A stretch of DNA of 64,000 nt from contig WMCF01000030.1 of the NCBI GenBank assembly GCA_009792885.1, positions 5,413,909-5,477,908 of the forward strand, written 5' to 3'. The stretch's first letter is position 1. Every line of letters starts with the position of its first letter. This DNA is from Eremophila alpestris peregrina (Eukaryota > Chordata > Aves > Passeriformes > Alaudidae). Made by a program: the position numbers and the translations under genes. The notes beneath the pieces were generated by a model that was not told the DNA's origin, made no database searches, and saw nothing but the letters and a program-made list of their open reading frames with translations. Shown piece by piece: positions 53,800-64,000 of this stretch.

Positions 53800-55396
53800 G
53801 AGTAGAATGGTCTCCCTGTTATCCAAGAGGAGGCAGTCAGAGAACTGCTGAGCAGCTTGGATGTTCATAAATCTATGGGCCTAGATGGGATCCATCCCAG
53901 GGTGATGAGGGAGCTGGCAGATGAGCTTGCAAAGCCAGTCTCCATCATTTACCAACAGGCCTGGCTCATTGGTGAGGTTCCGGATGACTGAAAGCTGGCC
54001 AGTGTGACTCCCACTCACAAAAAAGGTGGGAAGGAGGATCCTGGTAACTATAGGCCAGTGAGCCTGACCTCAGTTCCTGGTAAGGTAATGAAGCAGTTTA
54101 TTGAGCGCCATCACACAGCACTTCCTGGATGGCCAGGGCATCAGACACAGCCAGCATGGGTTTAGGAGGGGTAGGTTGTGTTTGACCAACCTGATCTCCT
54201 TCTATGACCAGGTGACCTGCCTGGTTGATGTGGGAAAGGCTGTGGATGTTGTCTATTTGGACTTCAGCAAGGCCTTTGACACTGTCTCCCACAGCACACT
54301 CCTGGAAAAGCTGGCAGCCCACAGCTTGGATAGGAACACTCTGTGCTGGGTTAGGAACTGGCTGCATGGCCAGGCCCAGAGAGTGGTGCTGAACAGTGCT
54401 GCATCCAGCTGGCAGCCAGTCACCAGTGGTGTCCCTCAGGGGTCTGTGCTGGGGCCAGTTCTGTTCAATATTTTTACTGACAACATGGATGAGGGTATTG
54501 AGTCTTTCACTGATAAATTTGCAGATGACACTAAGCTGGGAGCATGTGTCAATCTGTTGGAAGGTAGGAGGGCTCTGCCGAGAGACCTGGAACAGTTGAT
54601 GGATGAGCAGAGTCCAATAAGATGAAGTTTAACAAGTCCAAGTGCTGAGTCCTGCATTTTGGCCACAATAACCCCCTGCAATGCCATAGGCTGGGGATGG
54701 TGTGGCTGGACAGTGCCCAGGCAGAAAGGGACCTGGGGGTGCTGGTGACAGCAGCTGAACATGAGCCAGCAGTGTGCCCTGGTGGCCAAGAAGGCCAAGG
54801 GCATCCTGGCCAGTATCAGGAATGGTGTGGCCAGCAGGAGCAGGGAGGTCATTCTTCCCCTGTACTGGGCACTGGTGAGGCCACACCTCGAGTGCTGTGC
54901 CCAGTTCTGGCCCCTCAGTGCAGGAAGGATGTTGAGATGCTGGAGCACATCCAGAGGAGGCAACAAGGGTGGTGAGGGGCTTGGAACACAAACCCTGTGA
55001 GGAACAGCTGAGGGAGCTGGTGTTGTTTAGCCTGGAGAAAAGGATACTCAGAGGTGACCTTATCATTCTCTACAACCTCCTGAAAGGTGGTTGTATTCAG
55101 ATGGGTTGGTCTCCTTCTCCAGGCAGCAACTGACAGGACAAGAGGACACTGTCTTAAGCTGTGCCAAGGGAAATACAGGTTGGATATTAGGAAGAAGATT
55201 TTTACAGAAAGAATGATAAAGTACCAGAACTGTCTGCCCGGCAAAATGGTGGAGTCACCATCCCTGGATGTGTTTAAAAAAAGACTGGATGTGGCACTCG
55301 GTGCCATGGTTAATAGAAGTGTTAGGGCTGGGCTGGGCTGGACTCGATGGTCTTGAATGTCTCTTCCAACCTGGTGATTCTGTGATTCTGTGTGAT
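53800..55396 (+). mobile_element. CR1 LINE, 5'-truncated copy with decayed reverse transcriptase
   Basis: About 1.6 kb of CR1, from the middle of ORF2 to the 3' end. The tail GATTCTGTGATTCTGTG (55376-55392) is the 8-bp repeat typical of CR1. Left of 54100 a different frame encodes the conserved HKKGGKEDPGNYRPVSLTS block, preceded by a TGA in place of a tryptophan codon. The frame then shifts by one near 54100, and further stops and shifts follow after 54625. The copy is a non-autonomous fossil and is antisense to PRKX. Confidence 0.95.
54101..54625 (+). pseudogene. CR1 reverse transcriptase remnant (open frame, 174 codons)
   Basis: The longest intact piece of the CR1 ORF2 frame encodes the palm of a non-LTR reverse transcriptase. 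VYLDFSKAFDTVSH at residues 51-64 carries the first catalytic aspartate. SGVPQGSVLGPVLFNIFTDN is at 109-128. FADDTK at 140-145 is the A/F-x-DD metal-binding motif. The frame has no real start codon: it opens at TTG, just right of a frameshift that separates it from the upstream RT block. It also lacks the endonuclease half. It would have copied CR1 RNA at nicked target DNA when intact; here it is not expected to be expressed as a functional protein. Confidence 0.92.
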
Positions 55397-58300
55397 GTGC
55401 TCCTAGTTACACTTTCACTCAGTTCTACTGGTTTTGCTCTGAGAAGAAGCAATTATCCATATAAACCCACCTAAATAAAATGGAAGTGCCTTAAAACAGC
55501 ATTAAGCCCCCTTATTGTTTCTTTTTCCAACACCATTTTTAGTAGTAACTCCAACATTCTGTACCAAAGGTATAGCCTTATGTATGCATTCATCTCCACT
55601 GCCTGTCAGCCTTCTCTTATTCATTCATTTTGCTAAGTCCCCATTTCACCAAGAACCCTCTTTTTTAAAATGCAAATAGCAACCATGCAAAGTCAGTAAA
55701 ATTCTAAAAAAATATTTAACACAGAATTGTAAACCCTTGTCTCCAAATACTATGCCAAAACATTTCGCTTGCAGTTCAAAGACAAAATTATCTATATTGC
55801 AGGCTTTTCTCACCAAGGTACACTCACAGGAAACTCTTAAAGCAATGTGAAACAGGCAGACACTGCACCATGAAATCAATAACTATGAAACCAACCCCTG
55901 CTTTAGCTTTAAGTAAGCTGGGTTCACCTGCAAACCTGTCAGCATAAAAAAAAAAAAAAACAACCAAACAAAAAGAAAAGACTGCTTGCTGAGACACTGG
56001 CTAATTAGTCACAAAACCCCTTGTTTTATTAATTTATCATTTCACAGTGTTGCATCTCTACTTACGATTAGCGTGTACTGCAAGCTCTTCTCAACAGATC
56101 AAGAACTCACTGATAAGAAACATCACTTGCAGACAGCACAAATCATAGTGTTTCATGTTCAAAAGTATTTAAAAATATGGTTTTCACAGAATTTTGCCAA
56201 ATCAAACAAACCAGGCTGAACTCTGTCTAACCCACAACGAACAGTAGTCTAGGAACACCGAAAAATGTAAGTCTGTCTAAGAACCAAGGCAGCAAAAAAT
56301 TATCACCACTGCCACCAAAATAAATATTTTATCTTACAGTAAGTCAAGTGTTGCAGCAAAAGAGTTAAAATAATCTAGAAGCTCTTCACTTATTAGAACA
56401 AAAAATGTAATTTATTTTATTAAAATACTTTAAATTGATAGATGTCATAGATGTCAGCATCAGGATTAGATGTTCCCCAATTTGTATCTACTTTTCAACT
56501 GATGAATATATAAAACTGAAATTAAAAAAAAAAATTAAAACCCCCATTTTTTCTCCCAGGAAGAACCATATCTTCATGTTTTTGAAAATATTTTGCATTA
56601 ACTGTTAGGATTTTTTTCAGATTCCTTCCAATTCTCTTCTCAGTTACTTTTGTTTTTCCTCCTAATGGCTGTCTTGTAGGACACACTCCTTCTCACAGCT
56701 TCTTCCCTCTTGCATTTGTAGCAGAAAAAAACCAGAACAAACTCAACTTAAATCAAGAACAATTTTCCATAAACAGATCCAAGTAACCACAGCTACTCAC
56801 TGTAAAAATACTAGAAGAGATATAGAAAAGCTTTCAAACAAAATAATTGGAATTAAGGACCAATACTGGGAAAATTTCAGAAATGTTTTTCAAATTTTTA
56901 TAACCCAAATTCCATTATTTCCAAATACATAAAAGAATTAACAATTTCTACAAATATGGGAATTGAACTGTTTCAGTTACTAAAAAGGGAGGAAGTAAAA
57001 TGTTGCTGCTTCATATAAATTCTAAATTCACCACTTCTGACTCTGACAACTGGGTGGGTTAAATGAACACATGCTGCCAACGTTTTTAAAGGCCTTTGAA
57101 AGTCACAGAAGTCAGGGAGAATTTAATGGCCTCACAACACAAACTCAAGATATTGACATGCAACCTGAAAATCTTTCATAGAAGAGGGGACAAGAATCCC
57201 AGTTTAGAAACAGACTGACCAGCACTGTCCTCATTGTTTGTTCTCCAAGGACAGACAACAAGTTACCCACTAATCCTCCTGAAAACAAACGAAAATTTTA
57301 CAATGCATACTCTTGAAGTTATTTTTGGCAGGCCATGTAATTTAGAACTGTACAGGCTATCATCTCCTGCACCCAAGAGCTGTAGGAAGCTGCTCCAAGC
57401 TGGGAGGGAAGAGGTCTGAGGCTCAAAGTCTGTCATCAACTTTGGGGCAGGTGGCATGAGGAGTCTGCTATTATAGCACCCAGAAGTTCAGTAAGAACAC
57501 AACCCGCCACCAGCCCTTTCATTTTTGTTTTTGCCATCCATATAGCTATTACAGCGCATCTTCATTAGCAGACCAACAAAGCAAAAATCTTATACCCAGT
57601 TTAGCCTGTTTTTGGAAGAGTCTGTAGAGGAATAGTTCCCTTAACATCTACCTAAATCATTTCTGAGCATTTAATTTACCGACTGGAGTAATACCTGAGA
57701 GGCATAAAAAGGAGGAGTAACTAGACATTTTGTTTCCATCCAGAGAGCACCCTGCACCTTCAACAATATTGGCAGAGTCATTACTATTAAGATTTCAAAT
57801 TGCTCTGAGTCACCATCTTCCCCAAAACAATCAAAACAACACTTTAACAAATACCAAGAACGCTCTGTAAGAAGCTATATTTTAGCAAAGAACCCTTCCA
57901 AAACTCATAAAAAACACAGCATAATTGACAACTTAAACTGTCATTTTATAGGATTTTTGTAATCAGAGCCTACCTCCTTGGTAACAATCATGTAAAGAAG
58001 AAACAAACAAGAAAACCAACCAAAAAAAAAAATATCCCACACTTTGGCACGTTAATCTGATTTCCTCTTGTATTAGACAATGTCAGAGGTTCTATAATCG
58101 CATTTTCCAGGCAAAATAATTTAGTGCATTGTTAGCTTTAGTGCTTTTAAAAATATGCCTTAGACAACACCAAGACTACATACAAAAAACGTCTAAATCA
58201 CAACTGCTGCTAATTTTTTAGAATTTATAGCTCTTCTGCTTTAAATCCTCTTTCTCCAGTATTCCAATAAATACAAAATATAAATAATTACACCCCAATA

Positions 58301-58868
58301 TACAAATTCCATATTAGAATCAAATTAACGAATAACAGATACATGATCTTTCATGAAAAATCAGTTCAGAACCAATCCTTAAAGGGAATAAAATATATCC
58401 TAGATTAAAAATTAAATAAAAAACCTACTGCTGCATGCTGTAGGTACTGTATGAATAGTTTCTAGAAACAAAGATTTGGTGTGATAGCCATTAAGAAGTC
58501 GAAATATGCTGACAGAAAATGAGCAGAAGAATTACATATTCTCACTCTTCCTCTATCAAGCTGCAGAACAGTAAAACTTACAATGTTTCTATAAACTTAA
58601 GTTTTTATAAACTTAAATATACATAGATATTTACATATATGTCTAATCCAATAGAGAAAGCTGTAGGTGACAGTCAAACCAGTTAAGAAAAAACAGCAGA
58701 GCTTTCACATAAAAATCAGTCTCTTGATATACAGACAAGATAGCTTGTTGGCATAAGGGTTGAAATACTCTCCCTAATAAATAGTCACAAGACTAGAAAA
58801 CCAGATACTTTGGGAATGGTTCCACTGATCAGATCAACTCAGCAGACAAGTTTCACATTCCATCAGCA

Positions 58869-58938
58869 TCCATGAGCAGCATACAGAAATAGGCTATACC
58901 ACATCCATCAGCAGCATACAGAAATAGGCTATACCACA
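58869..58938. repeat. 35-bp tandem duplication
   Basis: Two adjacent 35-bp units (58869-58903 and 58904-58938) share AGCAGCATACAGAAATAGG and the following CTATACCACA, and differ only by G/C at the sixth base. Confidence 0.95.
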
Positions 58939-61900
58939 CAGTTCAGTGACATGAAAAGGATGCTTCCTTAATTTAAATTTAATATGTCTCAGTTATCAAT
59001 AAATATATAACACACACGATTGGTCTGATTTGAAACGTATTGAAGCAGACCAATTGATTCTCTGGCAAAAAATGACAACACATTTACACAAACGTTACTG
59101 CCAATTAACAGACCAGCTAGCAACTGCTCTGAGCTGGGATGTGAGTGAAGAAAATGTCCAGAAGAAAAAGGGCGGCCAAGTTACAGTTTTCATGACCAAA
59201 TTTTACAGATCACCATCTTTGATCCACTCCAGTATTAAAAATAAGGATTAAAAAATTCTGTATTTTATACAAGAAACCAAACCACTGCTCTAATGTGACG
59301 TGCAAACAGTGCAGTTCACAAACAGAACATTATTGGCAAAGAATGTTTTATCACATATCTCTCCCTTTTTAATTTTTTTAAGAAAAGCAATCAATACTTG
59401 TTCAGCCTTTTGAAAGACAGTCTTCCTATGGGAAAGCAGAAATAGTCTAATTCTGAGAATTGTTCTACCCTAAATATCCTAGATGCACACTAACACACAG
59501 TGCTCAGCAAAATTTTACCTACCAATTTGAAGCTGCTAAAAAATCCTCTAAAACATTGCAGAGATGAAAGTAAAGGTCAAGTTAAGGTCCCAAATAAAGG
59601 TCACATGTTAAATTACTACTGAGTAGTACATGCTAATACTGAAAATGTTTTACACTGATAAGTGTCAACAGTTAGGGAATTACACTGAGCTAAATAATTT
59701 GGTTAAAAATAGCTTTTGCCCACACAAGAGCTTGGAAGGTAAACAGAGGTTCCTGTCTTCTACTTAACAAAAACTCACTCTTCATTGCTGTATACACCTC
59801 TGTGTCTCTCATAATAAACAAAATGGTATTTAAATTTCACAACACTTGTCTTTTTTGTCTACTTACACTGCCTATCACTCTTAAAAGCGGACCAAAAAAG
59901 GATTAAACACACTTTAGGGATTTGTTTCACTAAGTTTTCCTTATATGAAAGCCAAAATATCAAGGCAGTCATCTCCAAAAGGCTGCTCTGCCTGTCCACT
60001 ACAAACAGTCCAGACATGCATACTCAGGAAGCTAAACATAGAAAAAATTGAGTTGAACCCTAAGAACCTACATGCTTTCAACCCCTAGTACTTTACAGTT
60101 CCTGTTTCTTCCCACTGAAGAAGGAAAAAGAGAAAAAATAGATTAAATCTCTATTTCTCTTCAGGTTTCTTTTCTTCTTCAGTTTAGGCTGAGACACAAG
60201 GCTTAACAAAGTAATTTTTCCAAAGCATTTTCACCTGATACAATAGGTTTCTTTAAGCATAAACTTGGAAGAGGAAAGGTATGGTGTTAGGTGCTTTTGG
60301 TTTTGTGGGTGAGTTTTGCATGCTTCCTATTTATGAAATATTAGTACTAGTTGGGTTCCAGATTATTTGATTATTTGCATTGCAAAAAGCATTTCTGGGC
60401 ATCCCTGGGCTATTTATAGGACTTAATAAATTACTTATCTTCAAGAAGTGTATCTGAGTGTCAAAGCCTTTTCTATAACACGCTGTCAAATTCACAACAT
60501 CAGAAAAAGAATACTGAATTTCTTTCTGCAATCAATTAAATATCTAAACTAGATTTAGACAAAAGAAACAGGTGACAGGCAAACACTAACAATTTACCTC
60601 AAGACTGATTTTAAACAGAAGATAGAAAAGCAGAAATGTGAACTTTCAATTTTCACATGTTCAGACTTCTTCCATACACTCTCACTTTTCTGACCTCTCT
60701 GAAAGATAAAAGAGAATACTTGTTTCAATCAATTTTTTTTTCATCCTAAAGAGAACAAGAAACTTATGGGAAAGAACCTGTTGCTGCCTAATCTACAATA
60801 AACATTATGGTATTGAAATTCACCTCAGCAGTGGACTGACAGGAAAAGCAAGGGAAGAAAGCTGAGTCACACCTGGTCATTTCTCTCTACAACAGCAGCT
60901 ATAATAATAATGATTTATTTTGGGACAAGTGTCATTTTGTGGGAGGCAAAAATGAAGTAAGAAATACAGAGAGTGAAAACAAAATCCAAGTCATTTAGCT
61001 TTATGACTAAAGCCTCAAAGATGTACAAACGTAATGGTGAATTCAGGTCACCATTACAGTCACAACATTCAGACCATGTTTTCTTTCAAAACTTGTGGTA
61101 TTTAAGAACATTGCCAAGTAAAATCATGGATAATTATTTATCATCTCAGTATCAAGAAAATGTGACAAAACAGGGAAAAAATGCGCATAGATCCCTTAGA
61201 AAATTTAAAATAGGTGACAACCTTGGTAGTGAAACGAAAAATAACACTTGGTAAGAAACTGAACTAATTTAAGCCTCCAAGAAAAGGAAAAAAAAAGCCA
61301 ACAGCGTTCTTTTCATGTAAAGAACTTGGCTGCTCTGTGGCACAATTTCTTAGACAATTCTCTGGCATTAGACTACAGCTGTGTACCTACTGTCGTGCTG
61401 ATACAATGCCACTTGAAATATATTTGGCCAGCACATGTTGTGTGTGAACATAGAGAAATTAACTATTTGAAAATACGTAGCACCTCATTTTTTCCCATGA
61501 ACTTTTTTAAATTTTCCCATGTGCATAAAAATGAAAAGCACTTCATGGGAACAGTAGTTTAAAAGAATCTTTTTGCATAAAAATACTCTAATTAAAATAT
61601 TTCAATCAATTGAACAGATTTACAACTCCAAACTTACATAGTCTGCTATGGAATTCAGTGCACTATGAAAAATGGACAAGAAACAGATCTCAAAGGAGAG
61701 AGGGCAAGAAAAAATTTGTCACCTCCTGGTGTTCTCTTTCTTCTCCCTTGCCCATTCCCATGCATTTCAGCCAGGAATGTAACACTTTTCCCACCTCTAC
61801 CTACCCAAAAGTGATGAAGTACCTTCTGGTTTTCCTGTTTTACTTATTCTAGTTTACCTGAATTACTTTTTCATTATGGCATAGTTAAAAATTTAGCATC

Positions 61901-64000
61901 TCTATTTCAGGACGCATATCAGGTGTCCAACTGCAGGCACTCTGGAACAGGGAAGTTTGCCCATATTAAATGCTCATCACAACCAAGGATGATTCACAAA
62001 CTATGCCATTAGTGCTCACAGTCTCCCTCTTTCACTGACCAGATGTACAAGAAGTTGGAAATAGGTTCAGATGAGCATGGGCCACAAACTTTCAATTAAC
62101 ATGGTGGTCATGGCATATAAATTTTTGCTTCTGTACAGCACAGAACTCAATCTTGGCACAGTTGAGTATGTAAATTCACTGAGATTCACTGAGTGTTTCA
62201 GCCTGGCCTGAACAGCAGTTTCTGAGTGTGCTGAGCAAACATTTGTATTTCAACCTTCTTTGAAAGGAAAATTAATTCAAAACAAGATGTGGACAACCAG
62301 GCACCTTCAACGGCTCCAGAGCAAGAGTGTTCAACTTTCATATACAACTAGTTAAAAAACCCATACACTTCAAAGGTTCAAAGCCACATCTTCAACCCCT
62401 CAGCAAGTACCCTTAAAGAAATATTTTTCCTGTTTAACTTCTACTAGTGCCAGAAACCAATATGTGCCCCAGTCCTGTGCCCTCCCCAAAGCCATAACTT
62501 CACTTTATCAACTAAATATTAAGGCACTTCCCTCCAAAGCAAAGTTGTACTCCAAACTATGCTCCAATTGCCTTTAACAAAGGGCCCCCAAACACCCAAA
62601 CAAAGGTGGAGTCCTGGGATGGTTGGGGGAGATAGATGTCCTCTGAATCATTATGCTAAACTGTACTTCCCTTTTGATCTTCCCACCTTTACACTAAGTT
62701 CTTTGCTAAACCAGGCACGGCATCCCAACAGAAATCAAAGAAAAGACATGCAATCCAGCCTTCATTATGGTGGTCAGGTTAACAGAGAGATTTTAATCCT
62801 CTGAGACTATGAAGGATACTTAAAATAGTAGTTGCTATACTCAAAGCAGGTATTGCATTCAACTTTTTTTTTTCTTTTTGCATGGATTTTATTCCATCCT
62901 CAAAGAGAAGCTGCATAAAGTCATGGATGACTACAATCTCACAGGTACCAACACAATTCTGTTACCCTAAATACTGATCATAAACAGCTGCAAGAGCATG
63001 GAACACCTCCCTATTCTGACTTTCAACTTTTTTAAGCTTATAGTTTCCAAGGCCATAACTATTTCTAAGCCTGGGTATATCTATATGCAATGATTCTAGT
63101 AAAGGAAATACCAGAACTTCCTGTTATGTAATTTTTGGGTATTTCCCCTCCCATCCCCAAACATCTTCCATTATATCAGATAGAGCACACAGCTTTTAGG
63201 AACATCAGCAAAAAGAAAATGGTTATCCTTATCAGAGCGCTCAAACTGCAGATGACTCTAAACTGTAGTGAAACTGATGACAATAATCTCTTCTATTTGT
63301 GCAGGGAGATCAAAATGGAGGATAAGGTAATACTGACTTAAACCACTGCTCAAGAGAACTGTAGATATACTCTTTCAGTACATGTGATATAAACCTATAG
63401 TGTACTTAACCAACTGAATTAAAAAAGGTTTAAGCCAAGCAAAAAAGTTTCTCAAGCTAAACTACAAATCTACTCTTTTTACCCTGCAGTATTTTGCACT
63501 GATTTAACTTGCAGCCCATTTAAATCAGGTCTCCAATACTTCACGTTAGCAGGTGCACACAGAGCAGCCCAACCTGATGCAGACTTACTGACTCAGATCC
63601 CTCATGCACTACAGAAGCATTAGTGGGGCACTGCATCTTTTATAAACTTGGCCACTCAGAGCAGGTATTCACGTGTTCAGTTTCAGTATCACTTTGAGGC
63701 TGCAATATTGCTTCCTGGTCAGGAGCACCCTGTCCTTCTCACAGACTTCTACTGAAGCACACAGGCATATCATAAATTCATTTTTCAACCAACTTAAAAT
63801 AAGGCAGCTCAGTTTCTTTGACAAGGTAAGGCCTTATGTATTTATCTGTGCAGAGTTTTAAACCTTTCCAGTTTTGTCTTTTATCTTTATTTTCCCTATA
63901 AAATGGCCAATGACACAGTTCTAGAGAGATACAAAGAATGGTCATCTTTTCAGACAGAGCTGTATGAGAAAAAAAGAAAAAATAATCAAGCTGGATAGCA

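Larger units (their letters stand above)
39452..64000 (-). other. PRKX intron 1 (partial, continues past the window)
   Basis: At least 24.5 kb separate exon 2 from the missing exon 1. I see no GC-rich, CpG-dense block that could be the promoter and first exon, so the gene start lies further right. The stretch contains a 22-bp tandem duplication (39731-39774), A/C-rich tracts, the mobile-element cluster at 50.8-55.4 kb, and a 35-bp tandem duplication (58869-58938). Everything else is AT-rich with no supported gene; short open frames in it have no recognisable domain. Confidence 0.85.

Noticed and set aside
54436..54966. Open frame of 176 codons on the minus strand
   Set aside because: It is the reverse of the CR1 reverse transcriptase region and has no recognisable domain; it is a shadow of the mobile element.
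1..64000. Search for tRNA, rRNA, CRISPR arrays or a second protein gene
   Set aside because: Nothing with the required structure or protein similarity was seen by eye on either strand; a tRNAscan or translated database search could still reveal diverged items.

Overview
The window is vertebrate nuclear DNA, almost certainly from a songbird-like bird. It is AT-rich, intron-dominated, and carries CR1 LINE fragments, the dominant avian retrotransposon. It also carries a solo LTR beginning with the TGTCTTGGTTTGAAAG start that I associate from memory with passerine endogenous retroviruses. There are no operons and no bacterial or viral gene order. The only host gene I can support is PRKX (protein kinase X, an AGC-family cAMP-dependent kinase), read on the minus strand.

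Layout from right to left, which is the direction of transcription. Positions 64000-39452 are part of a very long first intron; the first coding exon is not in the window. Seven coding exons follow: 39451-39283, 35201-34938, 28197-28078, 22326-22231, 18616-18559, 16520-16443 and 13665-13540. All have GT/AG borders and their phases join without error. They encode 302 consecutive residues, from just inside the glycine-rich loop to the C-terminal FKNF and a TGA stop. That equals the length of the matching part of human PRKX. The stop is followed by about 4 kb of probable 3' UTR, ending near 9380 just after an AATAAA. Strong splice signals suggest one intron inside this UTR (13516-13096).

Positions 1-9379 lie downstream of PRKX and show no exon I can recognise; they hold a short CR1 tail, a possible old LTR and small duplications. 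Intron 1 holds a cluster of mobile elements at 50.8-55.4 kb: a solo LTR with a 5-bp target duplication and an assembly gap inside it, a CR1 3' end, and a longer CR1 with a decayed reverse transcriptase. Other CR1 pieces sit in intron 3 and intron 5, and an LTR-like block lies in intron 3. Every recognisable CR1 piece, and the solo LTR, is antisense to PRKX. I found no undescribed biological system. The points most worth checking are the 3' UTR intron, the solo LTR with its internal gap, and the orientation and strand-composition bias.
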